Shown piece by piece: positions 16,669 to 25,214 of a DNA stretch of 64,000 nucleotides. A program made the position numbers and the translations under genes. Location of the stretch: positions 426,936-490,935 of the forward strand of contig PKRG01000001.1 in the NCBI GenBank assembly GCA_017577575.1. The letters are read 5' to 3'. The notes beneath the pieces were generated by a model, which saw only the letters and a list, made by a program, of their open reading frames with translations, ran no database searches and was not told the origin of the DNA. The stretch's first letter is position 1; every line of letters starts with the position of its first letter. The DNA comes from Acidimicrobiia bacterium. Its GTDB lineage: Bacteria > Actinomycetota > Acidimicrobiia > Spongiisociales > ZC4RG35.

Positions 16669-17874
16669 GTGATGAAGCGCTGGTGGCCGGCGATCGCCCT
16701 CGCCGTGACGGTGGCGGCCTGCTCCGACGGGACGGTCGTCGAGACCACCGCGCCGGCGGACGCGGCTACCTCCGTGGCGGCCCCCGCCACTTCCTCCCCG
16801 ACCTCTGTCCCCGACACGACGCCGGCCACCGGAGCGCCGTCCACCACCGCCACCGAGACCACCACCGCCGAGACCACCACGACGCAGGCGCCCCTCCGGG
16901 CGCTCGGCTACGAAGCCGTGGCCGAGGCCGACTTCCCGATCGTCCTCACCGCCCGCCCGGGCGACGATGTCGCCCTGCTCGCCGAGCGGGCGGGGAGGGT
17001 GTACCGCTTCGACGGCAGAGTCGGCGATCTCGTCCTGGACATCGGCGACCGCACCACCGTCGACGGCGAGAGAGGGCTGTTGGGCATGGCCCGCCATCCC
17101 GAAGACGACGGCCGCCTCTTCGTCCACTACACCGACCGCGACGGCGACACCGTGGTCGCCGAATACGCCATGGGAGACGACCTCGTCGCCGACGCCTCCT
17201 CGGAGCGGATCCTGGTGCAGGTGGGCCAGCCGGCCTCGAACCACAACGGCGGGATGATCCAGTTCGGGCCGGACGGGGCGTTGTACCTCGGCCTGGGCGA
17301 CGGCGGCGGGGGCGGCGACCCCTTCGGCAACGGCCAGAACCCCGACACGCTGCTCGGCGGCATCGTCCGCATCGACGTCGAGACGGGCGAGGCGGTCCTG
17401 TGGCACATGGGCCTGCGCAACCCCTGGCGGTTCTGGATCGACGGCGAGGACGTGTGGATCGGCGACGTCGGCCAGAACAGCTACGAGGAGGTCGACCTCG
17501 CCCCGATCACGGAGCAGGGCGTCAACTACGGGTGGCCCGTCACCGAGGGGCTCCACTGCTACGAGTCGCCGGACTGCGACACGTCGGGTTTCGCCATGCC
17601 GATCGTCGAGGTGGCCCGCGGCGACGGCGGGGCGTGCTCGATCACGGGCGGGGTGGTCTACCGGGGAGCGGCGATACCCGAGCTCGACGGGAGGTTCCTG
17701 TTCTCGGACTTCTGCGGCGGCTTCCTCCGCTCCACCGACCGCAGCGGGGAAGTGACGGACCACACCGGAGACGTCGGGGTCCCGGGCCAGGTCGTCTCCT
17801 TCGGGGTGGACGGCTCGGGGGAGGTCTACGTCCTGACCACCGAGCAGGTGCTGGCGCTGGTCCCCCTGCGTTGA
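16669..17874 (+). CDS. PQQ-dependent sugar dehydrogenase-like lipoprotein (glucose/sorbosone dehydrogenase family)
   Basis: 401 residues from GTG 16669, or 400 from the adjacent ATG 16672. A lipoprotein signal ends at VAAC (Cys18 of the GTG form) and is followed by a Thr/Ala/Pro-rich linker to about residue 75. A six-bladed beta-propeller of the GSDH family follows, with the motifs ERGLLGMARHP, ASNHNGGMIQFGPDGALYLGLGDGGG and GLRNPWRFW. Family members oxidise aldose sugars using PQQ or act as Hedgehog-interacting-protein-like propellers without a known reaction. No PQQ synthesis genes are visible here, so catalysis is uncertain. It is anchored outside the membrane. Confidence 0.8.
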   Translation: MMKRWWPAIALAVTVAACSDGTVVETTAPADAATSVAAPATSSPTSVPDTTPATGAPSTTATETTTAETTTTQAPLRALGYEAVAEADFPIVLTARPGDDVALLAERAGRVYRFDGRVGDLVLDIGDRTTVDGERGLLGMARHPEDDGRLFVHYTDRDGDTVVAEYAMGDDLVADASSERILVQVGQPASNHNGGMIQFGPDGALYLGLGDGGGGGDPFGNGQNPDTLLGGIVRIDVETGEAVLWHMGLRNPWRFWIDGEDVWIGDVGQNSYEEVDLAPITEQGVNYGWPVTEGLHCYESPDCDTSGFAMPIVEVARGDGGACSITGGVVYRGAAIPELDGRFLFSDFCGGFLRSTDRSGEVTDHTGDVGVPGQVVSFGVDGSGEVYVLTTEQVLALVPLR

Positions 17875-17880
17875 GGGCTT

Positions 17881-18351
17881 TCAGAGGTCCTTTCCCAGGC
17901 AGACGCTGGCGGGAGTGGCCAGGTACTCGCCCCAGCACGGAATCGGCCTGAACCCGAACGACTCGTACAACCGGCGAGCCTCGGGCTGGTCGGCGCCCAT
18001 CTCCAGGACGAGCGCCCGGGCCCCCCGCAGCTCCGCCTCGGCCTCCAGGCGGGAGAGGATCGCCTTGCCGATCCCGCGGCCGCGGGCGGAGGGCCTCACG
18101 TACATGCGCTTGATCTCGGCCCGGCCGTCGCCGAGCAGGCGAACCGCCCCGCAGCCGAGCGCCCGCCCGCCGGAGTCACGGGCGACGAGGAACAACCCGT
18201 TCGTCCCGTCCACCTCGTCGGGCAGCAGCGTGAAGTGGTTGTCCTCGGGGGGATACAGCGAGTCGAGCAGCTCGTCGAGCTCCCCGATCAACTCGGCGGC
18301 GTCCGGGTCGGAGAGGGGACAGGGCTCGATGGTCACGTCGTCGGGCGTCAC
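17881..18351 (-). CDS. GNAT-family N-acetyltransferase
   Basis: About 156 residues from GTG 18351. An upstream ATG at 18375 would add 8 residues but would overlap the start codon of the divergent HIT gene, and neither start has a clear ribosome-binding site. The acetyl-CoA loop is visible as MYVRPSARGRGIGKAIL (the R/QxxGxG/A motif), preceded by the core strand GRALGCGAVRLL and followed by LVLEMGADQPEARRLYESFGF. These are standard GNAT motifs A and B. The acceptor is unknown. Its end lies 6 bases from the convergent lipoprotein gene. Confidence 0.75.
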   Translation of the reverse strand: MTPDDVTIEPCPLSDPDAAELIGELDELLDSLYPPEDNHFTLLPDEVDGTNGLFLVARDSGGRALGCGAVRLLGDGRAEIKRMYVRPSARGRGIGKAILSRLEAEAELRGARALVLEMGADQPEARRLYESFGFRPIPCWGEYLATPASVCLGKDL

Positions 18352-18373
18352 GGCGCAAAGGTACCCTGCCTCC

Positions 18374-18793
18374 ATGGCGACGATCTTCACTCGCATCATC
18401 CAGGGGGAGATCCCCGGCACCTTCGTGTGGAGGGACGACCAGTGTGTCGCCTTCATGTCGATCAACCCGCTGCGACGCGGCCACACGCTCGTGGTGCCCG
18501 TCGAGGAGATCGACCACTGGCTCGACTGCCCCGACGACCTGCGCGACCACCTGTTCTCCGTCGCCCAGCGCATCGGCCGGGCGCAGCAGAGGGCGTTCAA
18601 CCCGACGAAGGTCGGCTTGATGATCGCCGGCCTCGAGGTGCCCCACCTCCACCTGCACGTGGTCCCCATCGACGGCGTCCACGACATGGACTTCTCCAAC
18701 GCCGCCGCCCACGTCGACCGCGAGGAGCTGGAGGCAGCCGCCGAGGAGATCCGCCGCGAGCTGCGGGCGTCCGGCGAGCCGGGTGTCGTGTGA
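18374..18793 (+). CDS. HIT-family nucleotide-binding hydrolase
   Basis: 139 residues from ATG 18374; longer upstream readings overlap the GNAT gene on the other strand. The histidine triad is intact (VPHLHLHVVP), with the upstream helix and strand FTRIIQGEIPGTFVWRDDQCVAFMSINP typical of HIT proteins. These small dimers hydrolyse nucleotide conjugates such as AMP-lysine, ADP-sugars or Ap(n)A. The next gene (EamA transporter) starts within about 10 bases of the stop. Confidence 0.88.
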   Translation: MATIFTRIIQGEIPGTFVWRDDQCVAFMSINPLRRGHTLVVPVEEIDHWLDCPDDLRDHLFSVAQRIGRAQQRAFNPTKVGLMIAGLEVPHLHLHVVPIDGVHDMDFSNAAAHVDREELEAAAEEIRRELRASGEPGVV

Positions 18794-18802
18794 GGTGACG
18801 CC

Positions 18803-19633
18803 ATAGGGATCCTCCTCGCTGCCGTCTCGGCGCTCGGCTACGGCACCGGCGACTTCCTGGGAGGAGTGGCCACCCGGCGCATGGACGCCGGCCGTACCCT
18901 CCTGTGGGGCCATCTGGTCGGTTTCCTCCTCCTGGCCGCCTGGGCGCCGTTCGACCCCGCCGCACCCGCCCTCTCCGCCATGGGGGCGGGCGTCGGGGCG
19001 GGGCTGTTCGGCCTGGGCGGCCTGTTCTTTCTCTACACCGGCCTCGCCCGGGGCCGGGCGGCGGTGGTCGCCCCGACCGCGGCGGTGGTCGGCGCCGTCG
19101 TCCCCGTCGTCTTCGGGGTCCTCGCCGGGGACTCGCCCGGGCTCACGGGCTGGATCGGCGTGGTCGTCGCCATGCCCGCCATCTACCTGGTGTCCCGCGT
19201 CGACGGGCTGGCGCGGCGGGCGGCCGGCCTCGGCTACGGGGTGGCGGCCGGAGCGCTGTTCGGCGGCTACTTCGTGCTGCTCGCCCTGGCCAGCGGGGAG
19301 ACCGGCCTGTGGCCGCTTCTCGCCTCCCGGGCCGTCACCACCGCCCTGCTGGCGTCGGTGGCGGTGGCCGGGAAACGGGACTGGATCAGGCCGCCTTCCG
19401 GCACCACCGCCGGAGCGGTGATCGGGGTGGGCGCCCTCGACGTCGTCGGCAACATCGGCTACCTCCTCGCCGCCGGGGTCGGCAACCTGGTGATGGTGGC
19501 GGTGGTCGCCTCCCTCTACCCGGCGGTGACGGTCGCCCTGGCGAGGATCGTGTACGACGAGTCGCTGTCGGGGCCCCAGCTCGCCGGAGTGATGCTGGCG
19601 CTGGCCTCAGTCGCCTGCTTCTCGATCCCCTGA
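18803..19633 (+). CDS. EamA/DMT-family transporter with an apparent ATA start codon
   Basis: 276 residues if started at 18803. The frame reads IGILLAAVSALGYGTGDFLGG immediately after ATA; with ATG instead this would be a textbook EamA N-terminus (MGILLA...). AGGTG lies 5 bases before the ATA. The next canonical start in frame, GTG 18866, would cut off the first membrane helix. Further hydrophobic segments follow, including the second EamA repeat (GVAAGALFGGYFVLLALAS). The substrate is unknown. It overlaps the convergent mannosylglycerate synthase gene by 27 bases. The start is either a rare near-cognate codon or a sequence error. Confidence 0.7.
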   Translation: MGILLAAVSALGYGTGDFLGGVATRRMDAGRTLLWGHLVGFLLLAAWAPFDPAAPALSAMGAGVGAGLFGLGGLFFLYTGLARGRAAVVAPTAAVVGAVVPVVFGVLAGDSPGLTGWIGVVVAMPAIYLVSRVDGLARRAAGLGYGVAAGALFGGYFVLLALASGETGLWPLLASRAVTTALLASVAVAGKRDWIRPPSGTTAGAVIGVGALDVVGNIGYLLAAGVGNLVMVAVVASLYPAVTVALARIVYDESLSGPQLAGVMLALASVACFSIP

Positions 19634-20758
19634 CCGGGCCGCATAGGACTGCACCGTCGTCTCCAAACGGCGCATCGCCTCGCCGTGGCCGCACAGGGCG
19701 TCTGTCGTGGTGTAAGCGAGGACCCGCGCCACCCACAGGCGGAACAGCACTCGCCGCCACGCCGGCTCGGGGCGGTAGAGCGAGAGGAGGGAGGTGAGGG
19801 CCCTGTACCAGGCGTCGGCGTCGCAGAACGCGAAGGTGGGCCGGCGGCGGTTGGCGAGGAGAGGCTCGCCGATGCTCGGCGGGAGGGAAGCCGCCGCCTC
19901 CTCTTCGTCTGCTGTCCACTCGGCGGCGAGGAGGTGCAGCGTCGACTCCACGTCGTAACCCACCTTGTGGGCGATCGCTGGCGGGGCGGGGGCCTCGGGC
20001 TCGGTGACGTGCTCGAAAGGAGGCGGCGACGGCAGTCGGGTCGTCTCGACCGCCGCCTCGAAGCACTCCCAGAGCATCTCCTCCAACTCGGCGAGCGACC
20101 CGTAGAGGGCGTGCTGTTTGCCACCGGCGACGTAGTGCTCGTAGACGGCGTGTCCTCCGGCGGCCATCGCATAGGTCAGGGCGGTGTCTATTCCCCAGTC
20201 GGATCGGCGGGTCACGAACTCCGAGGCCATCAGCTCCTCGGCCACCGGCCGGGTGAGGGCGAGCTCTCCGCCCAGCGGCTGGCGGATTCGCCACAGGGCG
20301 CTTCGGGGATGGCCGATGGCGAAGAGGGGGCGGGTCACCATCCAGGTGATCATGGCGTCGGTGGAGGCTCGGGGGAAGAAGTGGCGGACGACCGGGTACC
20401 CGGCGTCCAGGGCGCCCTCGGCGCCGTCGATCCAGGAGGCATCGAAGTTGGTGATGTCGGCGTCGTAGAAGTGGACGCGCTCCTCGTCGGAGGCGAGGAA
20501 GAGGCGCATGCCGGTGAGCATCCCGTCGCCTTTGCCCGGGCGGCGGTCCCCGATGCGGTCCTGCACGACGACCTCGACCGCAGCGTCGGCTCGCCGCGCC
20601 ACCTCGGCGGCCCCGTCGGCGACGCGATCCAGGAGGGGTGTGGAGGCGGCGCCCACCGCCACGACCCGGCTCACCCGTGGGTGGGAGGCGGCCGTGGCCA
20701 GGTTGGCCACGGCGACATCGGGGTCGTCGGCCTTGTACGGGAACACCACCATGCTCAT
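19607..20758 (-). CDS. mgs: Mannosylglycerate synthase (GT78)
   Basis: 383 residues. The start ATG 20758 gives MSMVVFPYK, matching the MSLVVFPFK start I recall for the Rhodothermus enzyme. Other shared landmarks are RPGKGDGM (about 73-80), the metal-binding DAD at 99-101 in HFYDADITNF, RHFFPRASTDAMITWM, the acceptor-site segment QPLGGEL, RRSDWGIDT, and a C-terminal helix with KVGYDVESTLHLL. Mannosylglycerate synthase transfers mannose from GDP-mannose to D-glycerate, with retention, to make the compatible solute alpha-mannosylglycerate in one step. A GDP-mannose-forming ManC lies at 38446-39483. The identification rests on remembered motifs, not a search. Confidence 0.85.
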   Translation of the reverse strand: MSMVVFPYKADDPDVAVANLATAASHPRVSRVVAVGAASTPLLDRVADGAAEVARRADAAVEVVVQDRIGDRRPGKGDGMLTGMRLFLASDEERVHFYDADITNFDASWIDGAEGALDAGYPVVRHFFPRASTDAMITWMVTRPLFAIGHPRSALWRIRQPLGGELALTRPVAEELMASEFVTRRSDWGIDTALTYAMAAGGHAVYEHYVAGGKQHALYGSLAELEEMLWECFEAAVETTRLPSPPPFEHVTEPEAPAPPAIAHKVGYDVESTLHLLAAEWTADEEEAAASLPPSIGEPLLANRRRPTFAFCDADAWYRALTSLLSLYRPEPAWRRVLFRLWVARVLAYTTTDALCGHGEAMRRLETTVQSYAARSGDREAGD

Positions 20759-20852
20759 GGACCCACCATGCTCACTGCCGCCCAGCATGGCAAAGCCGGC
20801 GGGCGGTCGGGGAGGCGACCCCGGTGTCACACGCCTCGGTTACGCTCGGCCC

Positions 20853-22535
20853 ATGGGCGAAATGGTCGGACGGGTGATAGGAACCGAAGACGCCACCCCG
20901 CTCGAGTTCTGGGTGGCGGTGGCGCCGGGCGAGTACCTCCAGCTCGACGACGTCGTGGCCCTGGAGAGGATCCTGCCCACCGGTGAGCCCGTCCGCGTCT
21001 ACGGCATGGTCTCGCAGGTGCGCGCCCGCCACGAAGGCGCCCGCTTCGACTCCGACGTCTTCTTGATCTCCGACGGAGTCCTCCCCGCCGAGGTGTCGGA
21101 GGCGGCCAAAGTCACCGCCACCCGGTTCGAGCCGGAGGTCTTCGTGCCGCCCCGGCCGGGCCAGCCGGTGGCCCGAGCCGAAGGCGACGCCCGCGACCGG
21201 GCCCTCTTCTTCGACCGCATGGAGCGGCGGCTCGCGGTAGGCCTCACCCGGGAGAACGAGCCCCTCTACATCAACTTCGAATTCCTCAACGGGGAGCGGG
21301 GTGCCCACGTCAACATCTCCGGCGTGTCGGGCGTGGCGACCAAGACCACCTACGCCACGTTTCTCCTCCATTCGCTGTTCACCGGCGGCGTGCTCGGCCC
21401 CGGCGCCGTCAACACCAAGGCGCTGATCTTCAACGTCAAAGGCGAGGACCTGCTCCATCTCGACCGGCCCAACAACGCCATCGACGAAGAGCAGGTCGCC
21501 CGCTACCGCGCCCTCGGCCTGCCCGCCGACCCTTTCAAGTCCGTCGGCTTCTACGCCCCGCCCCGGGTCGACTCCGAGACCCTGCGCCCCGACGTCCACT
21601 CCCGCCAGGACGTGACCAGCTTCTGTTGGTCGCTGGCGGAGTTCTGCCAGGACGAGTTGCTGCCGTTCCTCTTCGCCGACGCCGAGGACGACCGCGCCCA
21701 GTACACCATGGTGGTGTACTCGGTGATGGCCCAGCTGAAGCGGGCGACACCCCGCGACGACGGCTCGGTGACGATCGAAGGCACCACCGTCCGCACCTTC
21801 CGCCAGCTCGCCGACCTGATCACCCAGAAGGTGCTCTCCGAGGACGACGGGCCGGTGTGGGCGGGGACGGCGATCGGGCGGGGCACCATCAACGCCTTCG
21901 TCCGCCGGCTCAACTCGGCCGTCCGTCACGTCGACCGGCTCATCCGGGGCAACCTCACCGAGCCCGAGAAGCACCGGATCTCCACCGACGACCACCAGGT
22001 CACGGTGGTCGACCTCCACAACCTCAACGACCGGGCCAAGCGGTTCGTGGTCGGCGTCACGGTGCGGCGGGCATTCGAGCTCAAGGAGCGCCAGGGCCGA
22101 CGCGGCGACGACGACCTCCTTTTCGTGGTGCTCGACGAGCTCAACAAGTACGCCCCCCGCGACGGCTCCAGCCCGATCAAGGAGATCCTGTTGGACGTGG
22201 CCGAACGCGGCCGCAGCCTCGGCATCGTCCTCATCGGCGCCCAGCAGACGGCTTCGGAGGTGGAGCGGCGCATCATCGCCAACTCGTCGATCCGGGTGGT
22301 GGGCCGCCTCGATTCGGCGGAGGCATCCCGGGAGGAGTACGGGTTCCTCCCCGGCGTCCATCGGCAACGGGCGACGATCATCAAGCCCGGCACCATGCTC
22401 GTCAGCCAGCCCGAGCTGCCCGTGCCGCTCGTCGCCGAGTTCCCGTTCCCCGCCTGGGCCACCCGCCCGTCCGAGGCGGTGCGCGCCGCCGGAGACGTCC
22501 CCGACGACCCCTTCGAGGGGCTGGTGCCCGGCTGA
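20853..22535 (+). CDS. herA: HerA-like hexameric DNA translocase (HAS-barrel plus DUF87 ATPase)
   Basis: 560 residues from ATG 20853 (a second ATG is three codons on). An N-terminal HAS-barrel (about residues 1-90, starting GRVIGTEDATPLEFWVAV) is followed by an FtsK/HerA ATPase core. The Walker A region reads VSGVATKTTYATF: the Lys-Thr is present but the Gly before Lys is Thr. Walker B is LLFVVLDELNKYAP, and IVLIGAQQTASEVERRI resembles the sensor region. HerA pumps DNA through a ring and powers the NurA nuclease in DNA end resection. NurA and SbcCD homologues lie on the same strand at 28537-32943. It is divergent from mgs. Confidence 0.8.
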   Translation: MGEMVGRVIGTEDATPLEFWVAVAPGEYLQLDDVVALERILPTGEPVRVYGMVSQVRARHEGARFDSDVFLISDGVLPAEVSEAAKVTATRFEPEVFVPPRPGQPVARAEGDARDRALFFDRMERRLAVGLTRENEPLYINFEFLNGERGAHVNISGVSGVATKTTYATFLLHSLFTGGVLGPGAVNTKALIFNVKGEDLLHLDRPNNAIDEEQVARYRALGLPADPFKSVGFYAPPRVDSETLRPDVHSRQDVTSFCWSLAEFCQDELLPFLFADAEDDRAQYTMVVYSVMAQLKRATPRDDGSVTIEGTTVRTFRQLADLITQKVLSEDDGPVWAGTAIGRGTINAFVRRLNSAVRHVDRLIRGNLTEPEKHRISTDDHQVTVVDLHNLNDRAKRFVVGVTVRRAFELKERQGRRGDDDLLFVVLDELNKYAPRDGSSPIKEILLDVAERGRSLGIVLIGAQQTASEVERRIIANSSIRVVGRLDSAEASREEYGFLPGVHRQRATIIKPGTMLVSQPELPVPLVAEFPFPAWATRPSEAVRAAGDVPDDPFEGLVPG

Positions 22536-22562
22536 TCCGTTCCGCGGAGGCGAAGGAAGCCC

Positions 22563-23367
22563 ATGCCCTATCTCCCCAACCGGGTAGACCGCCTCGTAGA
22601 GGACATGCGCCGGCTCGGCGTCCAGGCAGGTGACGCGCTCATGGTGCATGCCTCGCAGCGGCGGATCGGGCCCACCGAGGACGGGGCAGGAGGAGTGGTG
22701 CGCGCCCTCGACCGGGCGGTGGGGCCGGAAGGGACGGTGATGATGGTGCTCGGCGCCCGCGACGACCACGACTGGGTCAACCGCCTGCCGGAGAGCGAGC
22801 GGGCGGCCCATCTGGAAGACGCCGAGCCGTTCGACTACCTCACCACGCCCGCCGATCCCGACGTCGGAGTGCTGGCGGAGGTGTTCCGCACCACGCCCGG
22901 CACCGTCGTCTGCGACCACCCGGAGGGCCGCTTCGGCGCCCGGGGTCGTCTCGCCGCAGAGCTCATGGCCGACCCGCCGTTGGACGACTACTTCGGCCCC
23001 GGCTCGGCCCTCGAGCGGTTCGTCGCAGCCGGGGGCAAGGTGCTGCGGCTCGGAGCCGACCCCGACACCGTGACCCTCCTCCACTACGTCGAGTACCTGG
23101 CCGACGTCCCCGACAAACGGCGGGTCACCCGGCACCGACGCGTCCAGAAAGGCGACGGCTCCGAGATCGTCACGATCTCGTCCCTCGACGACTCCGAAGG
23201 GATCGTCGACTACCCCGGCGACTACTTCGGCGCCATCGTCGAGGAGTACGTCGCGGCGGGGCGGGCCCGGGTCGGGAGAGTCGGGGGAGCCGCCTCCGAG
23301 CTGATCGACGCCGCCGACCTCGTCGGGTTCGCCCGGGCGTGGATGGAGACCCCACCTGGCCGGTTGA
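22563..23367 (+). CDS. AAC(3)-family N-acetyltransferase with a lost stop codon
   Basis: The ATG at 22563 is preceded by CGGAGGCGAAGGAAG. About 262 residues match the aminoglycoside 3-N-acetyltransferase fold: GDALMVHASQRRIG, VCDHPEGRFGARG, KVLRLGADPDTVTLLHYVEY. The match ends near 23345 at LVGFARAWME, the normal C-terminus of the family. The frame has no stop until 24080, deep inside the PTS gene, and the extra residues are a non-protein-like Arg/Pro/Gly mixture. A TGA in the +1 frame at 23365-23367 is the likely original stop, implying an indel near 23345-23365. Family members acetylate 2-deoxystreptamine drugs or unrelated amines, so resistance cannot be inferred from family alone. Confidence 0.65.
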
Positions 23368-23463
23368 GGACCAAAGACCCTTGCTCTCCCCATTCGGGGT
23401 TGGGAGACTCAGCGGTGAGGTCCTGGCGCCGTGCCGGGCCCGAGAGCAACTCAGGGAGGTGGC

Positions 23464-24906
23464 ATGGACTTCCTACGCGATGTCCTGGCGTTCCTCGCCA
23501 ACAACCTCTTCAACGAGGTGGCGATCCTCATCGGCCTCATCGCGCTCGTCGGCCTGATGCTCCAGAAGAAGCCGGTCGAGGACGTGGTGGCCGGGACGCT
23601 GCGGGCCGTGATCGGGATCTACATCCTGCTGATCGGCACCGACGTGTTCATCGGCGGCCTGGTGGCGTTCCAGACGATCGTCTCCAGTGCCTTCGGCTTG
23701 GAGCCTCCGGCGGCGACCAGCACGATGGCCGACTTCCTCGGAGCCCACGGCGGCACCATCGCATTGGTCATCACGGTGGCGTTCCTGGTCCACGTGCTGG
23801 CGGTCCGGCTGTTCAACACGCGCTACGTGTACCTGACCGGTCACCAGATCTTCTGGATCAGCGTCATCGTCACCGCCGCCTACGTGCAGATGTTCGGCGT
23901 GCTCGACCAGTGGGCGCTGGTCCTGGTGTGCGGCCTCGTCGTCGCCGCCTACCTGACGCTCCAGCCGCTGTACATCGCCCCGATGATGCGGAAGGTCATC
24001 GGCTCCGACGATTGGGGCTACGGCCACACCAGCTCGGCGGCGTGCTACATCGCCGGCAAGGTCGGGCCCGCCGTCGGTGACAGGGAACAGGACGACACCG
24101 AGAAGCTGCAGCTGCCCCGCCAGCTGTCGTTCTTCAAGGACGTCAACGTTTCGACGGCGCTCGTCATCGGGATCATCACCCTGGTGGCGATGGCGTTCGC
24201 CGATTCCGCGGTCCTGGCGGAGCAGGCCGCCACCTACGACCCCGACATCAACCCGTGGGTGTGGGGCATCGTGTCGGCGCTCCGCTTCGCCGCCGGCATC
24301 GCCGTCCTGCTCTTCGGTGTGCGCATGTTCCTGGCCGAGATCGTCCCCGCCTTCAAGGGCATCAGCGAGAAGCTGATTCCCGGCGCCCGGCCCGCCCTCG
24401 ACGTCCCCACCGTCTTCCCGTTCGCGCCGACGGCCGTGATGCTGGGCTTCTTGGCGTCGACGGTGGTGTTCCTGGTGCTGATGGGCGTGTTCGCCGCGGC
24501 CGGGTGGTTCGTCCTCGTGCCGCCGATGATCATGCTCTTCTTCCCCGGCGGCGGCGCCGGCGTGTTCGGCAACGCCTTCGGCGGATGGAAGGGCGCCATC
24601 GTGGGCGGCGCCGTCAACGGCCTCTTCCTGGCGATCGGACAGGCGCTCACCTGGAACATGCTGTCGGACACGGCGCCGGAGCTGGCGACCCTGGCCGACC
24701 CCGACTGGTACATCCTCGCCTGGCTGATCATGGGCGTGTCGGCGATCTTCACCGGCGGTGACCCGGCAGCCATGGTGTGGGCGGCGACGGGCGTCCTCAT
24801 GGTCGTCGCCGCGGTCTGGCTGTGGGTGCTCAAGCGGAAGGGCTTCGAGAAGCCGCTCGAAGTCCAGGCCGAGCCGGCGCCCGCCGAGGCGGAGGCCGGT
24901 CGATGA
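23464..24906 (+). CDS. PTS EIIC permease, ascorbate (UlaA/SgaT) type
   Basis: 480 residues. ATG 23464 follows a strong GGGAGG by 4 bases. Many hydrophobic segments span the length, with family-typical GTLRAVIGIYILLIGTDVF and the conserved Gly-rich re-entrant loop MLFFPGGGAGVFGNAFGG. This is the SgaT/UlaA class of PTS membrane subunits, which normally carry L-ascorbate. Downstream genes encode the matching EIIB and EIIA, then two SIS proteins and NagA, so an amino sugar is a more likely cargo here (inference). It is the first gene of a tightly coupled operon ending at 28495. Confidence 0.85.
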   Translation: MDFLRDVLAFLANNLFNEVAILIGLIALVGLMLQKKPVEDVVAGTLRAVIGIYILLIGTDVFIGGLVAFQTIVSSAFGLEPPAATSTMADFLGAHGGTIALVITVAFLVHVLAVRLFNTRYVYLTGHQIFWISVIVTAAYVQMFGVLDQWALVLVCGLVVAAYLTLQPLYIAPMMRKVIGSDDWGYGHTSSAACYIAGKVGPAVGDREQDDTEKLQLPRQLSFFKDVNVSTALVIGIITLVAMAFADSAVLAEQAATYDPDINPWVWGIVSALRFAAGIAVLLFGVRMFLAEIVPAFKGISEKLIPGARPALDVPTVFPFAPTAVMLGFLASTVVFLVLMGVFAAAGWFVLVPPMIMLFFPGGGAGVFGNAFGGWKGAIVGGAVNGLFLAIGQALTWNMLSDTAPELATLADPDWYILAWLIMGVSAIFTGGDPAAMVWAATGVLMVVAAVWLWVLKRKGFEKPLEVQAEPAPAEAEAGR

Positions 24907-25214
24907 CGAAGGGCCGGGCCGGCGAACCGCTCCACGTCGTCACCGTCTGCGGCGTGGGCATGGGCTCCAGCCTCATCCTGCGGATGACGGCGGAGAAGGC
25001 ATTCGCCGAGCTGGGCGTCCCCGCCCGGGTGGAGGCGACCGACGTCTCCTCCGCCAAGAGCCTCCGCCCGGACGTGATCCTCGGGCAGGGGATGCACACG
25101 AGCGAGTTCGCCGGCGCCGCGCCCGTCGTCCTCGCCGTCTCGAACTTCGTGGACGCGGAGGCACTGAAACGAGAGCTCGAAGGACCGCTGCGAGAGCAGG
25201 GCTGGCTCGAGTGA
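24903..25214 (+). CDS. PTS EIIB subunit (SgaB/UlaB-like)
   Basis: 103 residues. The start ATG overlaps the EIIC stop (ATGA at 24903-24906). The phosphocysteine loop is VVTVCGVGMGSS with Cys16, the P-loop-like phosphotransfer site of lactate/ascorbate-type EIIB proteins. It takes a phosphate from EIIA and passes it to sugar bound by EIIC. Confidence 0.85.
   Translation: MTKGRAGEPLHVVTVCGVGMGSSLILRMTAEKAFAELGVPARVEATDVSSAKSLRPDVILGQGMHTSEFAGAAPVVLAVSNFVDAEALKRELEGPLREQGWLE

Noticed and set aside
22563..23367. Aminoglycoside resistance gene
   Set aside because: The fold is AAC(3)-like but many chromosomal members are not resistance enzymes, and the gene has no mobile context.
20772..23393. 873-codon minus-strand open frame opposite the HerA-like gene
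   Set aside because: Translation is Gly/Val/Asp/His/Arg-rich and spans two unrelated genes; the plus strand carries clear HerA and AAC(3) motifs.
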